From positions 9,222-73,221 of the forward strand of contig CALKWO010000084.1 in the NCBI GenBank assembly GCA_938003875.1: DNA of 64,000 nucleotides. Direction: 5' to 3'. The position numbers and the translations under genes are program-made. Within the stretch, counting starts at the first letter, position 1; each line of letters begins with the position of its first letter. The notes under the pieces were generated by a model that was given only the letters and a program-made list of their open reading frames with translations, searched no databases and was not told the origin of the DNA. Below, one piece after another: positions 7,977-16,662 of this stretch. Source of the DNA: an uncultured bacterium. GTDB lineage: Bacteria; Planctomycetota; Uabimicrobiia; Uabimicrobiales; JABWCH01.

Positions 7977-8894
7977 CTATGGTTTTGCTTCTGGAAAATT
8001 CTTTAAAAAAGCCTGTGTGTTCGCATCGAAAAATTCTTTATCGTTTTTATCTCTTACAACTTTGGCCAGTTTGCTAAAAACATGGTAAAGATTTTTGCTG
8101 ATGAAGCGATCCAGGGCACGACTTGTCTCGGAAGCTCCTGTGATAGCATCCACTTCATTCTGTTTTTTATCATAGTTGGCCGTTGCTTCGCCATCGTAAG
8201 TGCCTTTCCTGGCGGTCACTCTTAGTTCAGGCTTTAAGGAACCTTCCCTGAAGATTGTTTTGTTCCAGAAAGTGAATTGTCCCTGGAACCATCCTTCCTC
8301 TATTCTCTGTCCCAGGCCTGGGGTTTCCTTATGGTCGTAGAAAGTGATTCCTGCTATGTTCCTGAAGCCTTCTTTGAGTGCAATATATCCAGAGACTTTG
8401 TCCCAAAATCCAGCCCCTGCAATCTCAAAGGTATATATTGACTGGCCTTCTTTTTTGGCCTGGAAAATATATAGGTTATGCAAATAGTCTATCTTTTGAG
8501 AAGGAAGATAGGCAAATTCTTTTCCCTTATAGAAAGTAACTTCATTTTGGGAAGTAACTTCCAGGACATCAATGCAACTGCTGAATGTTTCCAGAATTTT
8601 TTCTGTTTTTTCTTTTTTCAAATAGTACTCGGTTCGTTCAATTCGGATTGCTTCTTTTTGGAATTTTTCCTGAATCGTATTTTCTGGCATATTGCTAAGT
8701 TTTTCATCTTTAGCCAGAAGGTTTTCTACTTCCTGAGGGAGAATGCGCATGGATTTTAAAATATGGATAAATCTTTCTCTCTGCTTATTTTTGGCGATAT
8801 ATTCTTTTGTTTCTAATGCAAAAAATGTAAGCAAAATAGCAGAAATCACAGAGAGTACGAAGAGGAACAATATCATACGAATGTAGTTTTTCAC
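7977..8894 (-). CDS. nqrC: Na+-NQR subunit C, FMN-bearing, with serine at the flavin attachment site
   Basis: A 305-residue subunit with one N-terminal membrane helix (~5-27) and a periplasmic FMN-binding domain. It keeps the GYIALKEGF, ITFYDHKETPGLGQRI and C-terminal flavinylation motifs. The last reads DAITGASETS, so the residue normally esterified to FMN (the Thr of SGAT) is Ser255. The family is flavinylated by ApbE, which is not in this window. Start is GTG at 8894, overlapping the nqrB stop (GTGA), with a GGGGGG run upstream. At 305 residues it is longer than the usual ~260, with extra charged sequence at 60-110. Confidence 0.93.
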   Translation of the reverse strand: MKNYIRMILFLFVLSVISAILLTFFALETKEYIAKNKQRERFIHILKSMRILPQEVENLLAKDEKLSNMPENTIQEKFQKEAIRIERTEYYLKKEKTEKILETFSSCIDVLEVTSQNEVTFYKGKEFAYLPSQKIDYLHNLYIFQAKKEGQSIYTFEIAGAGFWDKVSGYIALKEGFRNIAGITFYDHKETPGLGQRIEEGWFQGQFTFWNKTIFREGSLKPELRVTARKGTYDGEATANYDKKQNEVDAITGASETSRALDRFISKNLYHVFSKLAKVVRDKNDKEFFDANTQAFLKNFPEAKP

Positions 8895-10093
8895 TTTTTT
8901 ACCCCCCGATAGCGAACCATGATAACGATTTCATCAATCAATGCGGCAAATATGTTCATGAGCAAAATAGCGAACATGATCCCTTCCGCGTACCCAGAAA
9001 ATCTACGAATCACAAGAGCGATGCAGCCAATGGCAAAACCATAGAAATAGCGGCCTGCTTGCGTTACAGGCCCAGTTACAGGGTCTGTTGTCATAAAGAT
9101 AGCACCAAACAGGAACCCCCCTGAAAGAAGGCTGAAAGCAACAAGATAAAGGCGATCTGCCAGGCAATGGGCATCATAGAAGAAGAAAGCGCATATTGCT
9201 CCACCTGCTATGGTTGACAAGATAGTACGCCAGTTGGCGACTTTCATCACCATCAACGCGATTCCACCTAAAATCAATAGGACTGAGCAGGTTTCTCCCA
9301 TAGAACCACTTCGATATCCCCAAAGCAGATTGGGAATAGTTTTTTTTACATATTCCATATATTTCTTGTAGTCTTCTTGCGTGCTTCCTTCCTCTGCGAG
9401 TTTCAAACGCAATTCTTTGGCTTTGGCTAGAGGAGTGGCCTCGCTGACAGCCTCGTATTTCCCATTTTTTTTCTCATGAGAAAGCAAACCACGATGGGAA
9501 GTAAAGCCCCCCAATCCTTGGAAAACAGGCTTATAGTTTTCTACCGAAATACTATTGGGATAAGGTTCGACAAAGGCTCCACCTGTCATATAGAGAGGAA
9601 AAGCAATATAGAGAAAGCAGCGAGCGACGAGGGCTGCATTGAAAGGATTCTTGCCCGTGCCGCCAAAGACTTCTTTTCCAAAAATGACACCAAAAAAGAT
9701 CCCCACAGAAATCATCCATAGAGGAATGGTGGGCGGTAATATCAAAGGGTATAGAATTCCTGTAATCAAAAAGCCTTCTGTGATTTCTTCTTTGCGCACA
9801 ATGCAAAAAACGACCTCCGTAAGACCACCAACAATGTAGGAAGTCAGAATCACCAGAATTGCCCGTTGTCCATAGAAATAAACAGATGCAATCGCAGCAG
9901 GCAAAACAGCGAAAAGCACCATAATCATAAACCGTTTTATATCAATCCCTTCTCGTATATAAGGCTTTTCCTTTGTTGTATGAGGTGTGCCATAAAAAAA
10001 ATTGTCGCCAGCATCAACCAGAGGTTTGAGGGGGCGAAGAAAAGGGTATTTTTCCAGCATTTTATACTGTAAATCAAAAATTTTTCTAAACAT
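8891..10093 (-). CDS. nqrB: Na+-NQR subunit B, FMN- and riboflavin-bearing
   Basis: A 400-residue polytopic membrane subunit. It shows the NqrB N-terminal extension with FFYGTP, then IDIKRFMIMV, the GGTGKNPFNAAL signature and the flavinylation motif SEATPL with Thr220 as the predicted FMN acceptor. About ten helices. NqrB carries a covalent FMN and riboflavin and forms a large part of the sodium path and quinone site. The length and N-terminus separate it from the related RnfD. Its stop overlaps the nqrC start by 4 bp, and it follows the YgiT-like gene by 54 bp. Confidence 0.94.
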   Translation of the reverse strand: MFRKIFDLQYKMLEKYPFLRPLKPLVDAGDNFFYGTPHTTKEKPYIREGIDIKRFMIMVLFAVLPAAIASVYFYGQRAILVILTSYIVGGLTEVVFCIVRKEEITEGFLITGILYPLILPPTIPLWMISVGIFFGVIFGKEVFGGTGKNPFNAALVARCFLYIAFPLYMTGGAFVEPYPNSISVENYKPVFQGLGGFTSHRGLLSHEKKNGKYEAVSEATPLAKAKELRLKLAEEGSTQEDYKKYMEYVKKTIPNLLWGYRSGSMGETCSVLLILGGIALMVMKVANWRTILSTIAGGAICAFFFYDAHCLADRLYLVAFSLLSGGFLFGAIFMTTDPVTGPVTQAGRYFYGFAIGCIALVIRRFSGYAEGIMFAILLMNIFAALIDEIVIMVRYRGVKK

Positions 10094-10147
10094 ATTCCTT
10101 GTATTTCCTTACATGGATAAACGATAAATGTCATCCTTCTTAATTTT

Positions 10148-10407
10148 TTAGATTGAAGAGATAGCTACCTCGCCTGATGGCATAGGTAAACTAAGCAACC
10201 TTTCTTCCATTTGCTGTACTTTATCTTCTAATTCTAAAAGAATTTTTTGAATCATTTCTACTTCTTCATCTCTAATCAAATATTGTCCACACTGCTGGCA
10301 TACATAGGCAGGAAGATTATCAATCACTAACTGGTATCCCCTTTTTTTATGAAATAGGGAATCTTTCCTATTTTTAAGTTTCCTTTGCAATAGTAGCATT
10401 CCATCAT
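10148..10407 (-). CDS. YgiT-type zinc-finger protein, split by an apparent -1 frameshift
   Basis: Read in one frame from ATG 10407 the product begins MMECYYCKGNLKIGKIPYF, which is the normal YgiT N-terminus with the first CxxC. After a run of seven A (10342-10348 on the plus strand as T) the family sequence continues only in the -1 frame: GYQLVIDNLPAYVCQQCGQYL, with the second CxxC, then a charged tail to the stop at 10148. One extra A, or a -1 slip on A AAA AAA, restores an ~86-residue protein. The ATG overlaps the nqrA stop (ATGA), so translation is coupled. YgiT fingers are often antitoxin-like or of unknown role; the position between nqrA and nqrB is odd. It may be a true slippage gene, a recent pseudogene or a homopolymer error. 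Confidence 0.7.
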
Positions 10408-11822
10408 AGCTCTTTTTTCAATTCTTCTTTGCCTTTTTGTATATCATTCATAATCGAAATTTTGGAAGGGCATACATAAGAGCATAGTCCACATTCTATA
10501 CAGGCGTGAAGCCTGATCCCTTTGGCTTCCTCTGCCATCCCATGAGAGCAATATTTATGCAGCAAATGAGGGTACAAGGGTCTGGGACAAATGTCTTCAC
10601 AATAAGCACACTGAATGCAAGGTCTGTGTTCTCCATGCAGATTTGTATCTAGCTTTTTCCCAAAGGGAAGGAAAGAGCTAACGAAAGTCTTGCTGTTAGA
10701 ATCTGACCTAAAACCAGGTTGCAGGAATGCTAGGAAATGACGCGTCTTGTCATCTTCTATACAACTTGTGGATTTGATATCTCTGCCAATGGGAGTAAGC
10801 TGCATGTTTTCAGCCATGTCTCCTGTGAGGGGATCACCTAGCAAGAATCTTGTTTCTGTATCACGCCTTGCAAATTGCTCTGCGATTTCGCTTACAGGGG
10901 TTCCAACCCTTACTTTGAGAATTTTGTTTTCTTTGTAGCCTTTGCCCCCTAGAGAAATCCATTTTTCGATGACAGGCTTTCCAGCCGAAAGAGCTTCATA
11001 AACAGCTATGGTATCGGCGATGTCCAATACCACAGCACCGATAGCATCAGGCTTTTGTCCATCAGGAACACATATTCCCGTCAGAGATTCTGTCAGAATT
11101 TCTGGAAGTTCCTGGGGATATTTGGGAGACAAAAATTTTATGGCAATCCCTTTGCTTTGTGCCAGTGCATTTTCCAGGCTTTGGGCAAATTTTTTATCTT
11201 TGGAAGAAACGCCTATATAAACAGGCACATCCTGATAGAATCTCTGCAAGGCTTGTATTCCCATAGAAATAGCAGAAATCTTACTCTCATATACAAGGCC
11301 AGTGGGCATAGCAAAAGGTTGGGTTTCCAAAGCGCAAACTATCAAACATTTTACCTTTTCTATCTCTAAGGCACTAGATTTTTCTAAAGTAGGCAAACCT
11401 GTAGCACCCAAAGAACTCACACCACTCATATACAGAAGACGGCTTATGCTTTCTTTATTCAATTTGAAGAGATCCTGCTTTGCTCCTTCCAAGAGCACGA
11501 TATCTTGAGATGCACTGGCATCAAGGATGGCGGCCAGAATTTTTTTGCCTTTGTATTCTACTTCTCGTATTTCTCGTACAGTTCCATTTACACTGGAATG
11601 GACAGGAGTGGATATTCCTTCGCTGCCTTTCCCGATAATCTGGCCTGCTTTAACACTATCTCCTGCTTTGACCAAAGGTATGGTCTGTTCTCCAAATCCC
11701 TGAGCAAAAGGAATTACAACATACTTGGGGATTTTCATTTCTTCAACATTCGCTTTCGGTATACCTTGAATATTCTTAAACAAATACCCGCCCCGAAAGC
11801 CTTTTGCACAACAAATGCTCAT
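10404..11822 (-). CDS. nqrA: Na+-NQR subunit A, RnfC-like, with two [4Fe-4S] motifs
   Basis: The 472-residue first gene of the nqr operon. The N-terminal barrel-sandwich region reads like RnfC (PLVKAGDSVKAGQIIGKG...TPVHSSVNGTV), the middle resembles the 51-kDa-like domain, with ALETQPFA replacing the RnfC ECEPY and close to the NqrA DTNPLA, and the C-terminus has two ferredoxin motifs: Cys402, 405, 408, 412 and Cys441, 444, 447, 451 (CIECGLCSYVCPS). Classical NqrA has lost most of these cysteines. Gene order and the NqrB-F partners make it the A subunit, likely with extra Fe-S centres. It is transcribed from the strong promoter at 11880-11908. Confidence 0.85.
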   Translation of the reverse strand: MSICCAKGFRGGYLFKNIQGIPKANVEEMKIPKYVVIPFAQGFGEQTIPLVKAGDSVKAGQIIGKGSEGISTPVHSSVNGTVREIREVEYKGKKILAAILDASASQDIVLLEGAKQDLFKLNKESISRLLYMSGVSSLGATGLPTLEKSSALEIEKVKCLIVCALETQPFAMPTGLVYESKISAISMGIQALQRFYQDVPVYIGVSSKDKKFAQSLENALAQSKGIAIKFLSPKYPQELPEILTESLTGICVPDGQKPDAIGAVVLDIADTIAVYEALSAGKPVIEKWISLGGKGYKENKILKVRVGTPVSEIAEQFARRDTETRFLLGDPLTGDMAENMQLTPIGRDIKSTSCIEDDKTRHFLAFLQPGFRSDSNSKTFVSSFLPFGKKLDTNLHGEHRPCIQCAYCEDICPRPLYPHLLHKYCSHGMAEEAKGIRLHACIECGLCSYVCPSKISIMNDIQKGKEELKKEL

Positions 11823-11879
11823 AAATAAAACCTCTTTTAGAAAGACACTAAATACGGAGTATATAAAAAATATTTCGAT

Positions 11880-11908
11880 ATTCTAATAAATGAATATTTT
11901 TTTGTCAA
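11880..11908 (-). promoter_or_regulatory. sigma70-type promoter of the nqr operon
   Basis: On the minus strand TTGACA (11908-11903) is followed after exactly 17 bp by TAGAAT (11885-11880), a near-consensus housekeeping promoter. The predicted transcription start lies near 11873, giving a leader of about 50 nt before the nqrA ATG at 11822. Confidence 0.85.
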
Positions 11909-11941
11909 TATCACACAGACCTATTTTCCAGTTGTGGGATA

Positions 11942-11988
11942 TAAAAAAATACAGATAGATACAGATAATCTTTATCTATATCTATCTG
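11942..11988 (-). terminator. Rho-independent terminator after the LamG gene
   Basis: In the minus direction a 16-bp stem (arms 11988-11973 and 11967-11952, one mismatch, AAGAT loop) is followed directly by a run of seven T. It lies 16 bp past the stop of the LamG gene ending at 12004 and isolates that operon from the nqr promoter. Confidence 0.85.
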
Positions 11989-12003
11989 TGGTTTAATAAA
12001 TTA

Positions 12004-12750
12004 TTAAATATGCACATATCGTAAAAAGGCCAATATAAAAATTGCTATTGCAAGACTATAAAATGTTCCTGTTTCTGGTATCGAAGAATAGATCCCATTT
12101 ATCTGGGACAGGGAAAGAACATCCGTAGTAAAGAAAACTTCATCTACCATGCCATAAAGAAGGGTATCATTGCTATAAGTATAGCTGTTGCCTATTCTAA
12201 GCTCTTGCCCTGCGCCAGTGCTATGCCTTTCTTCCATGGAGCTGGAAATAGCAAGCCTCGAACCTACCAGAACACCATCAATATAAAGGTACATTGTATC
12301 TCCATCAAATGTCTGCGCAACATGATGCCAGACACCTGTGGAAATGGAATGAGAAAGAGAAGTACTTCCACCACAAACATAAGAATATAGCCTTCCGTTG
12401 CCATGGTATGTTAATCCATAGGCTAGATTTGACTGTGCGACCAGACCTGCATCGCATGCTGTTGCAGCAATGGACGGATCTATATAAACCCATGCTCCTA
12501 AAGAAAAGCTTGTAAAATTGGCATTCAAAGAAGAAGAAACTAGGGAAAGATAGCTATTCTTTTGGAAATTAGCGGCATTGTTCACAAGTCCCGATGCAAT
12601 AGAGACTGATCCCAATTGTGCTGACAAATGGTTTCCATTTCCACTGGTATCCTGAAAATTGCTGTCAAAGCTCCATTGTCCAAGCATTGCTGCATGAAGC
12701 CCTACAGCGCATAGTAGATATAAAAATAAAATATCTATTGTTCTTGCCAT
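12004..12750 (-). CDS. LamG-domain surface protein with PEP-CTERM-like sorting tail (PETGT variant)
   Basis: A 248-residue exported protein: signal peptide (residues 1-20, IDILFLYLLCAVGLHAA), one LamG/concanavalin-like domain (LGQWSFDSNFQDTSGNGNH at its start; GVWHHVAQTFDGDTMYLYIDG in the middle; MVDEVFFTTDVLSLSQI at its end), then a C-terminal anchor IPETGTF, a hydrophobic helix and a short basic end (LRYVHI). This is the exosortase tripartite layout, but with PETGT in place of PEP. LamG domains bind glycans or proteins. Start ATG 12750 has AAAGGA upstream and lies 19 bp after the related larger gene. No exosortase gene is in the window. Confidence 0.78.
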   Translation of the reverse strand: MARTIDILFLYLLCAVGLHAAMLGQWSFDSNFQDTSGNGNHLSAQLGSVSIASGLVNNAANFQKNSYLSLVSSSLNANFTSFSLGAWVYIDPSIAATACDAGLVAQSNLAYGLTYHGNGRLYSYVCGGSTSLSHSISTGVWHHVAQTFDGDTMYLYIDGVLVGSRLAISSSMEERHSTGAGQELRIGNSYTYSNDTLLYGMVDEVFFTTDVLSLSQINGIYSSIPETGTFYSLAIAIFILAFLRYVHI

Positions 12751-12769
12751 AAAAAAAATTCCTTTCTCT

Positions 12770-14305
12770 TTATTTTTGGCGAATGCCATTTCTCTGCCAG
12801 AAATAAAGCACTATAATAAAACCCAGGAGTATAGCAGTGGCTGGTTCAGGAATCGCAGTTCCTATTCCACTTCCTAGCTTGATATAGTACTGGCCTTCAT
12901 AGATCCAGCTATCGCCTATGGCTCTGTTTCCATCATCTCCAGGGAGCAGACCGCCGTAATATTTCCAGGGAGTTCCACCAACCAAGATGTCTATAGGATT
13001 CAGTCCTGCTTTTCCATTAGAATATAGTGTTGTCAGTGCATTTAGTTCTTCTGTGCTATAATCAAAATTCCAGACATTGTTGATCGTACTCGCTATGGTT
13101 TCGTAAGTTTCTACACTCACCTGATACAAGGATGCTATCTCGTTTGCATCCAAAGCTCTGTTCCATATAGCTGTATCATCCATAGCCCCCTGGAGAGTTT
13201 TGTCTGCTGTGGCCCATCCAAAGCTTATATAGCTTGTGTTTAGGAAGCTCATAGGTGCCTGTGCCTGGGATTGCAAGATACCATTTTTATATAATTTTGT
13301 AGTTGTCCCATCGAAAGTCGCAGTGATAAGAGACCATTCGTTAAGATTGAAAGAAGTAGCCAGATTGGCGATTTCCCCTGGCACAATATCATGCTGGATA
13401 TAGGTAGGATCAATGAACAATCTCAAAGCATCACCACCAGGATTTTGTAACAGCATAAGCCCCTGCCTGTTTCCAGCACCCTGGATTTCAGGTTTGACCC
13501 AACAAGAAAGAGTATAGTTGTTCAAATTCAAAGAAGACGTATTGATCCCAATATAATCGTTGACTCCATCCAGATCTAAAGCATTGCCAAATTTTCCTGC
13601 AACTGTAGCATTGTATCCTGGGACAGGCTCATAACCGCTACCAAAATTAGCTACACCACTAGAATTATGATGGACAGCCGAGGTATAGCTCTCTCCATTG
13701 TAAATGTTTTTTCTGACATTTCCTGATCCATCTGTGATAGCTACATTTTTCAGATAAGCTGTTTTGGTTGAGGTATAGTCAACTTCACAGGCAATATCAT
13801 AATACCCTATTGTCCTTCCTACATGACTTTCAGGCAAAGCAATTTTTCTGTGATACCATTGGTTTACAGCATAACTGGATAAATTACTAGCAGGGTGAGC
13901 ACCTACACCATTCTGATCTTTTGTGGCACTACCATCATTCATGCGAGTATCTCGTAGTGTACCTCCATCCGTCAGAGTATAGTCAAAAGCAATCCTGTCG
14001 TCGTTGGATGTCCACATCACATCGTATTCAAGATAGCTCCCAGAAGTAATGGTATAGTCTGTTACACTGGTTAAATCCTGATATCCATAAGCATTACCAC
14101 CAAAATAGGTCATATTAAAAGACGCTTTTAGCCCTGTACCATCATACAAAATTCCTTGCCTTGAACCAGCAGAGTCAGAAAAATTTGGGCCGCTGATTTC
14201 ATCGAATTTCCAGAGTCCTATAGCAGAATTGTAGTCATCTGCAAAGGAAACAGAAGAAAGGACAATAAAAAAAATTAAAAAACTTATTTTTTTGTTTTTT
14301 AGCAT
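12770..14305 (-). CDS. large LamG-domain PEP-CTERM protein
   Basis: A 511-residue exported protein with a signal peptide (residues ~1-22), an N-terminal all-beta region (~25-220), a LamG domain (~235-400; LDLDGVNDYIGIN, LNEWSLITATFDG, GAMDDTAIWNRALDANEIASLY), a short linker and a C-terminal PEP-CTERM signal: AIPEPATAILLGF, hydrophobic stretch, then WQRNGIRQK. The PEP-CTERM tail directs exosortase cleavage and transfer to the outer surface or EPS. RBS AAGGGGGG precedes ATG 14305. It forms an operon with the next LamG gene; the pair ends at a strong terminator. Confidence 0.85.
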   Translation of the reverse strand: MLKNKKISFLIFFIVLSSVSFADDYNSAIGLWKFDEISGPNFSDSAGSRQGILYDGTGLKASFNMTYFGGNAYGYQDLTSVTDYTITSGSYLEYDVMWTSNDDRIAFDYTLTDGGTLRDTRMNDGSATKDQNGVGAHPASNLSSYAVNQWYHRKIALPESHVGRTIGYYDIACEVDYTSTKTAYLKNVAITDGSGNVRKNIYNGESYTSAVHHNSSGVANFGSGYEPVPGYNATVAGKFGNALDLDGVNDYIGINTSSLNLNNYTLSCWVKPEIQGAGNRQGLMLLQNPGGDALRLFIDPTYIQHDIVPGEIANLATSFNLNEWSLITATFDGTTTKLYKNGILQSQAQAPMSFLNTSYISFGWATADKTLQGAMDDTAIWNRALDANEIASLYQVSVETYETIASTINNVWNFDYSTEELNALTTLYSNGKAGLNPIDILVGGTPWKYYGGLLPGDDGNRAIGDSWIYEGQYYIKLGSGIGTAIPEPATAILLGFIIVLYFWQRNGIRQK

Positions 14306-14374
14306 TTGTATCCCCCCTTTCTAGTTTAAGCTAGTTTTTTTTGACTGGTTGCCTAACTAATGAAATACTATGGA

Positions 14375-14998
14375 CTATTTATGTTCTAATTTTTGAAGTA
14401 TCTTAAAGGCTATATCAGGATATTTTTCCTTTAAGCAGTCAGGGCATATTCCATGGCTGAATTCTGCTTTAGAATGGCTGCTTATATATTCGTCTACTTG
14501 TTGCCAGTAATTTTGATCATTACGAATTTTTTTACAAAAAGAGCAGATAGGTATTATACCTTGTAGCGTTTTAATATGAGCAGAGGCCTCTTCTAGTTCT
14601 CGGATTTTAGCTGTTAGTTTTGCTTGAAGTCCTAATGTATATATACCAACAGAAACGCGTGCTTGAAGTTCTTCCCTGTGATAGGGCTTTCCAATGTAAT
14701 CATTGGCCCCGACAGCCAATCCTGCGACAATGTCTTCTTTGCTGTCTCTTGTAGTCAAAATAATGATATAAGGGGGGTCATTGGTTTCCAGAGAACGGAT
14801 TTTACGGCACACTTCAATTCCATCCATTTGGGGCATAATCCAGTCTAAAATTGCCAGTTGAGGGTGATCGGGCTTTTGCATAATTTCCCATGCATCTAGC
14901 CCATTGCATACATCAATTACATCGTAGCCTTGTTTTTGGAGTATATTTTTGAGCATAAAGCGCGATGTAAAGTCATCTTCGGCTATCAAAATATGCAT
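14375..14998 (-). CDS. response regulator with C-terminal Cys-rich output segment
   Basis: A 207-residue protein: a REC domain (1-120; acidic pocket EDD, phosphoacceptor Asp in LDWIMPQMDG, Thr in ILTTRD, Lys in IGKPY), a short coiled coil (~125-150) and a C-terminal module IIPICSFCKKIRND...YWQQVDEYISS...FSHGICPDCL with four cysteines. This tail recurs at the end of many PAS and REC signalling proteins and probably binds a metal; its output role is unknown. Start ATG 14998 has AGGAG at good spacing. It lies 97 bp after the 501-residue protein gene, at the end of the sensory gene cluster. Confidence 0.88.
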   Translation of the reverse strand: MHILIAEDDFTSRFMLKNILQKQGYDVIDVCNGLDAWEIMQKPDHPQLAILDWIMPQMDGIEVCRKIRSLETNDPPYIIILTTRDSKEDIVAGLAVGANDYIGKPYHREELQARVSVGIYTLGLQAKLTAKIRELEEASAHIKTLQGIIPICSFCKKIRNDQNYWQQVDEYISSHSKAEFSHGICPDCLKEKYPDIAFKILQKLEHK

Positions 14999-15094
14999 TT
15001 TAAAACTCCTAAGCACTTGAAGATAAATCCTTTTTCCATTATTATATAAAATTGTTAAAAAATCAATAGAATTTTATTCCAATTCCAGGGCAAC

Positions 15095-16600
15095 CTATCC
15101 CCATCTACTTGCTTTATACTGGGCTTTTTTTCCTTCCAATACGAGAGATATAAAATTGGCAGGAATTTCTGAGCTGGAAAGAATGTGCTTGCAGACTCTT
15201 TCTAAATCAGGCCCAACAGCAGGGTTAATGGACTGGATTTTATCGCTTAAAACAGATGGAGAATAACCAAAGATTAAAACCGATGGATCTTCATAGCGAG
15301 GATTCTTTAAGAGTTTAAGCAAATTGAGAAGCCTGGAAAGAGAAGATTCCTGGGACTGCAATAGGCTATGAATCTCACCTTTTAGCTCCTTAGCGATACC
15401 ATGGCGAACAATAGAAAGTGCCTTCTGGCTTAGAGCAGGAGAGAAGATGTTAAGGCTTGTTGCAAAAGAAGAGAATGCAACCTTTTCTCCTGGCTCAATG
15501 TATGTACGAATCAGAGTTAAAAGCTTATTAGCAGTAGAAGACGTTTCCTGAGTATTTTTTAATTTCTCCAATTTTTGCAACAGCTCAGGCAGAGTGTTCA
15601 ATCGCAATATTTCTTTACAGATTTTAGCATCTACTTCGCTTGTCAAAAGCAAGCGGGAAAGCTTTTCCTTTATATTGACCTCTCCATAAGTTCCTAAAAA
15701 TTGATTCAGGATCGCAATCAGTCTGTCTGGCTTACTCTGATATAATTTTTGTATATTCTTAAGATCAGAAATGATTTTCAGAGAGGGATATTTTTTTAAT
15801 ATTGTAGTACTTTTTAAAGTATATTTATCCAGCAAAGATGTCAGCTCTTCGCAATTTTTCATGGAAAGAATCTGCTTGCGAAAATTTTCACTTTGCTCCA
15901 TGAGCCTGTTTTCTGTTTCCTGATGCAGATAATCCCATATTTTCTTATTGATTTTTTTCCCTGAAGTAAGCAAAGACAAACGATCCAGAGTGTGGCAAAA
16001 AGAGCGATAGCCCTGGTTGATGATGTTGATTAAAATGCTTTCTTCTGTTAAAAGCTTAGTCCTTACAATCAAGGCATTCTTGAGCTGGTTTATGGCCAGG
16101 CGATTTTGCCCTGTTATGTCTTTTCTGGCCAAATAAGAATTGAGGATCTTCAATAGATCTCCAGCTTTTATTTTTTCTAATTCTTTTTCTTTCAAGGAAG
16201 TAGGCCATTCTATTACAGAAGGTGTACTGTGCAAAGAAACAAGGGTCTGCGTTCTTACTGCTTCTAACTCATAGTCCTCTAAAGGCAAGGCAGTAGACAA
16301 GATAGTTTGTGCTTTTTTTTGGGAGAGTTTCATGCTCCATCTTTGGACTATGCTAAGCCTGGGCTTGGAGGAAAACAATGTATTTTCTCCCTTTTCTTCC
16401 AACACCTGATGCAATTCATGAGAAAGAGAATCTTTCTTTCGACTTGCCATGATAGTTTCATCTTCTTGCACTTTTTTCTTTATAGGAGAGCTGGCAACAA
16501 GCGTTTCGTCTTCTTCTATTTTGGGGGGCTTTCCCTTGGGGCTGCTCCCAACAATCGTATCGTCTTCCTTTTTCTGCTTAAACCATTTCAATGGTACCAT
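15095..16600 (-). CDS. unknown cytoplasmic helical protein with three N-terminal EDxT repeats
   Basis: I do not recognise a family for this 501-residue protein. The first 55 residues are disordered and contain three repeats: EDDTIVGSSP (Thr15), EDETLVASSP (Thr33) and EDETIMASRK (Thr49). Such acidic-Thr-hydrophobic repeats look like Ser/Thr kinase sites read by FHA domains. The rest (~100-501) is alpha-helical with many Leu/Lys/Glu and no membrane segment. RBS AAGGGAG precedes ATG 16600. It sits between the GAF gene and the response regulator gene in the sensory cluster. Role unknown; a phospho-dependent adaptor is a guess. Confidence 0.65.
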   Translation of the reverse strand: MVPLKWFKQKKEDDTIVGSSPKGKPPKIEEDETLVASSPIKKKVQEDETIMASRKKDSLSHELHQVLEEKGENTLFSSKPRLSIVQRWSMKLSQKKAQTILSTALPLEDYELEAVRTQTLVSLHSTPSVIEWPTSLKEKELEKIKAGDLLKILNSYLARKDITGQNRLAINQLKNALIVRTKLLTEESILINIINQGYRSFCHTLDRLSLLTSGKKINKKIWDYLHQETENRLMEQSENFRKQILSMKNCEELTSLLDKYTLKSTTILKKYPSLKIISDLKNIQKLYQSKPDRLIAILNQFLGTYGEVNIKEKLSRLLLTSEVDAKICKEILRLNTLPELLQKLEKLKNTQETSSTANKLLTLIRTYIEPGEKVAFSSFATSLNIFSPALSQKALSIVRHGIAKELKGEIHSLLQSQESSLSRLLNLLKLLKNPRYEDPSVLIFGYSPSVLSDKIQSINPAVGPDLERVCKHILSSSEIPANFISLVLEGKKAQYKASRWG

Positions 16601-16662
16601 ATACTCCCTTTCAAGATATAGAGATTTTCTAACTAAAAGCCCCTTCTAATATTCGGATATGC

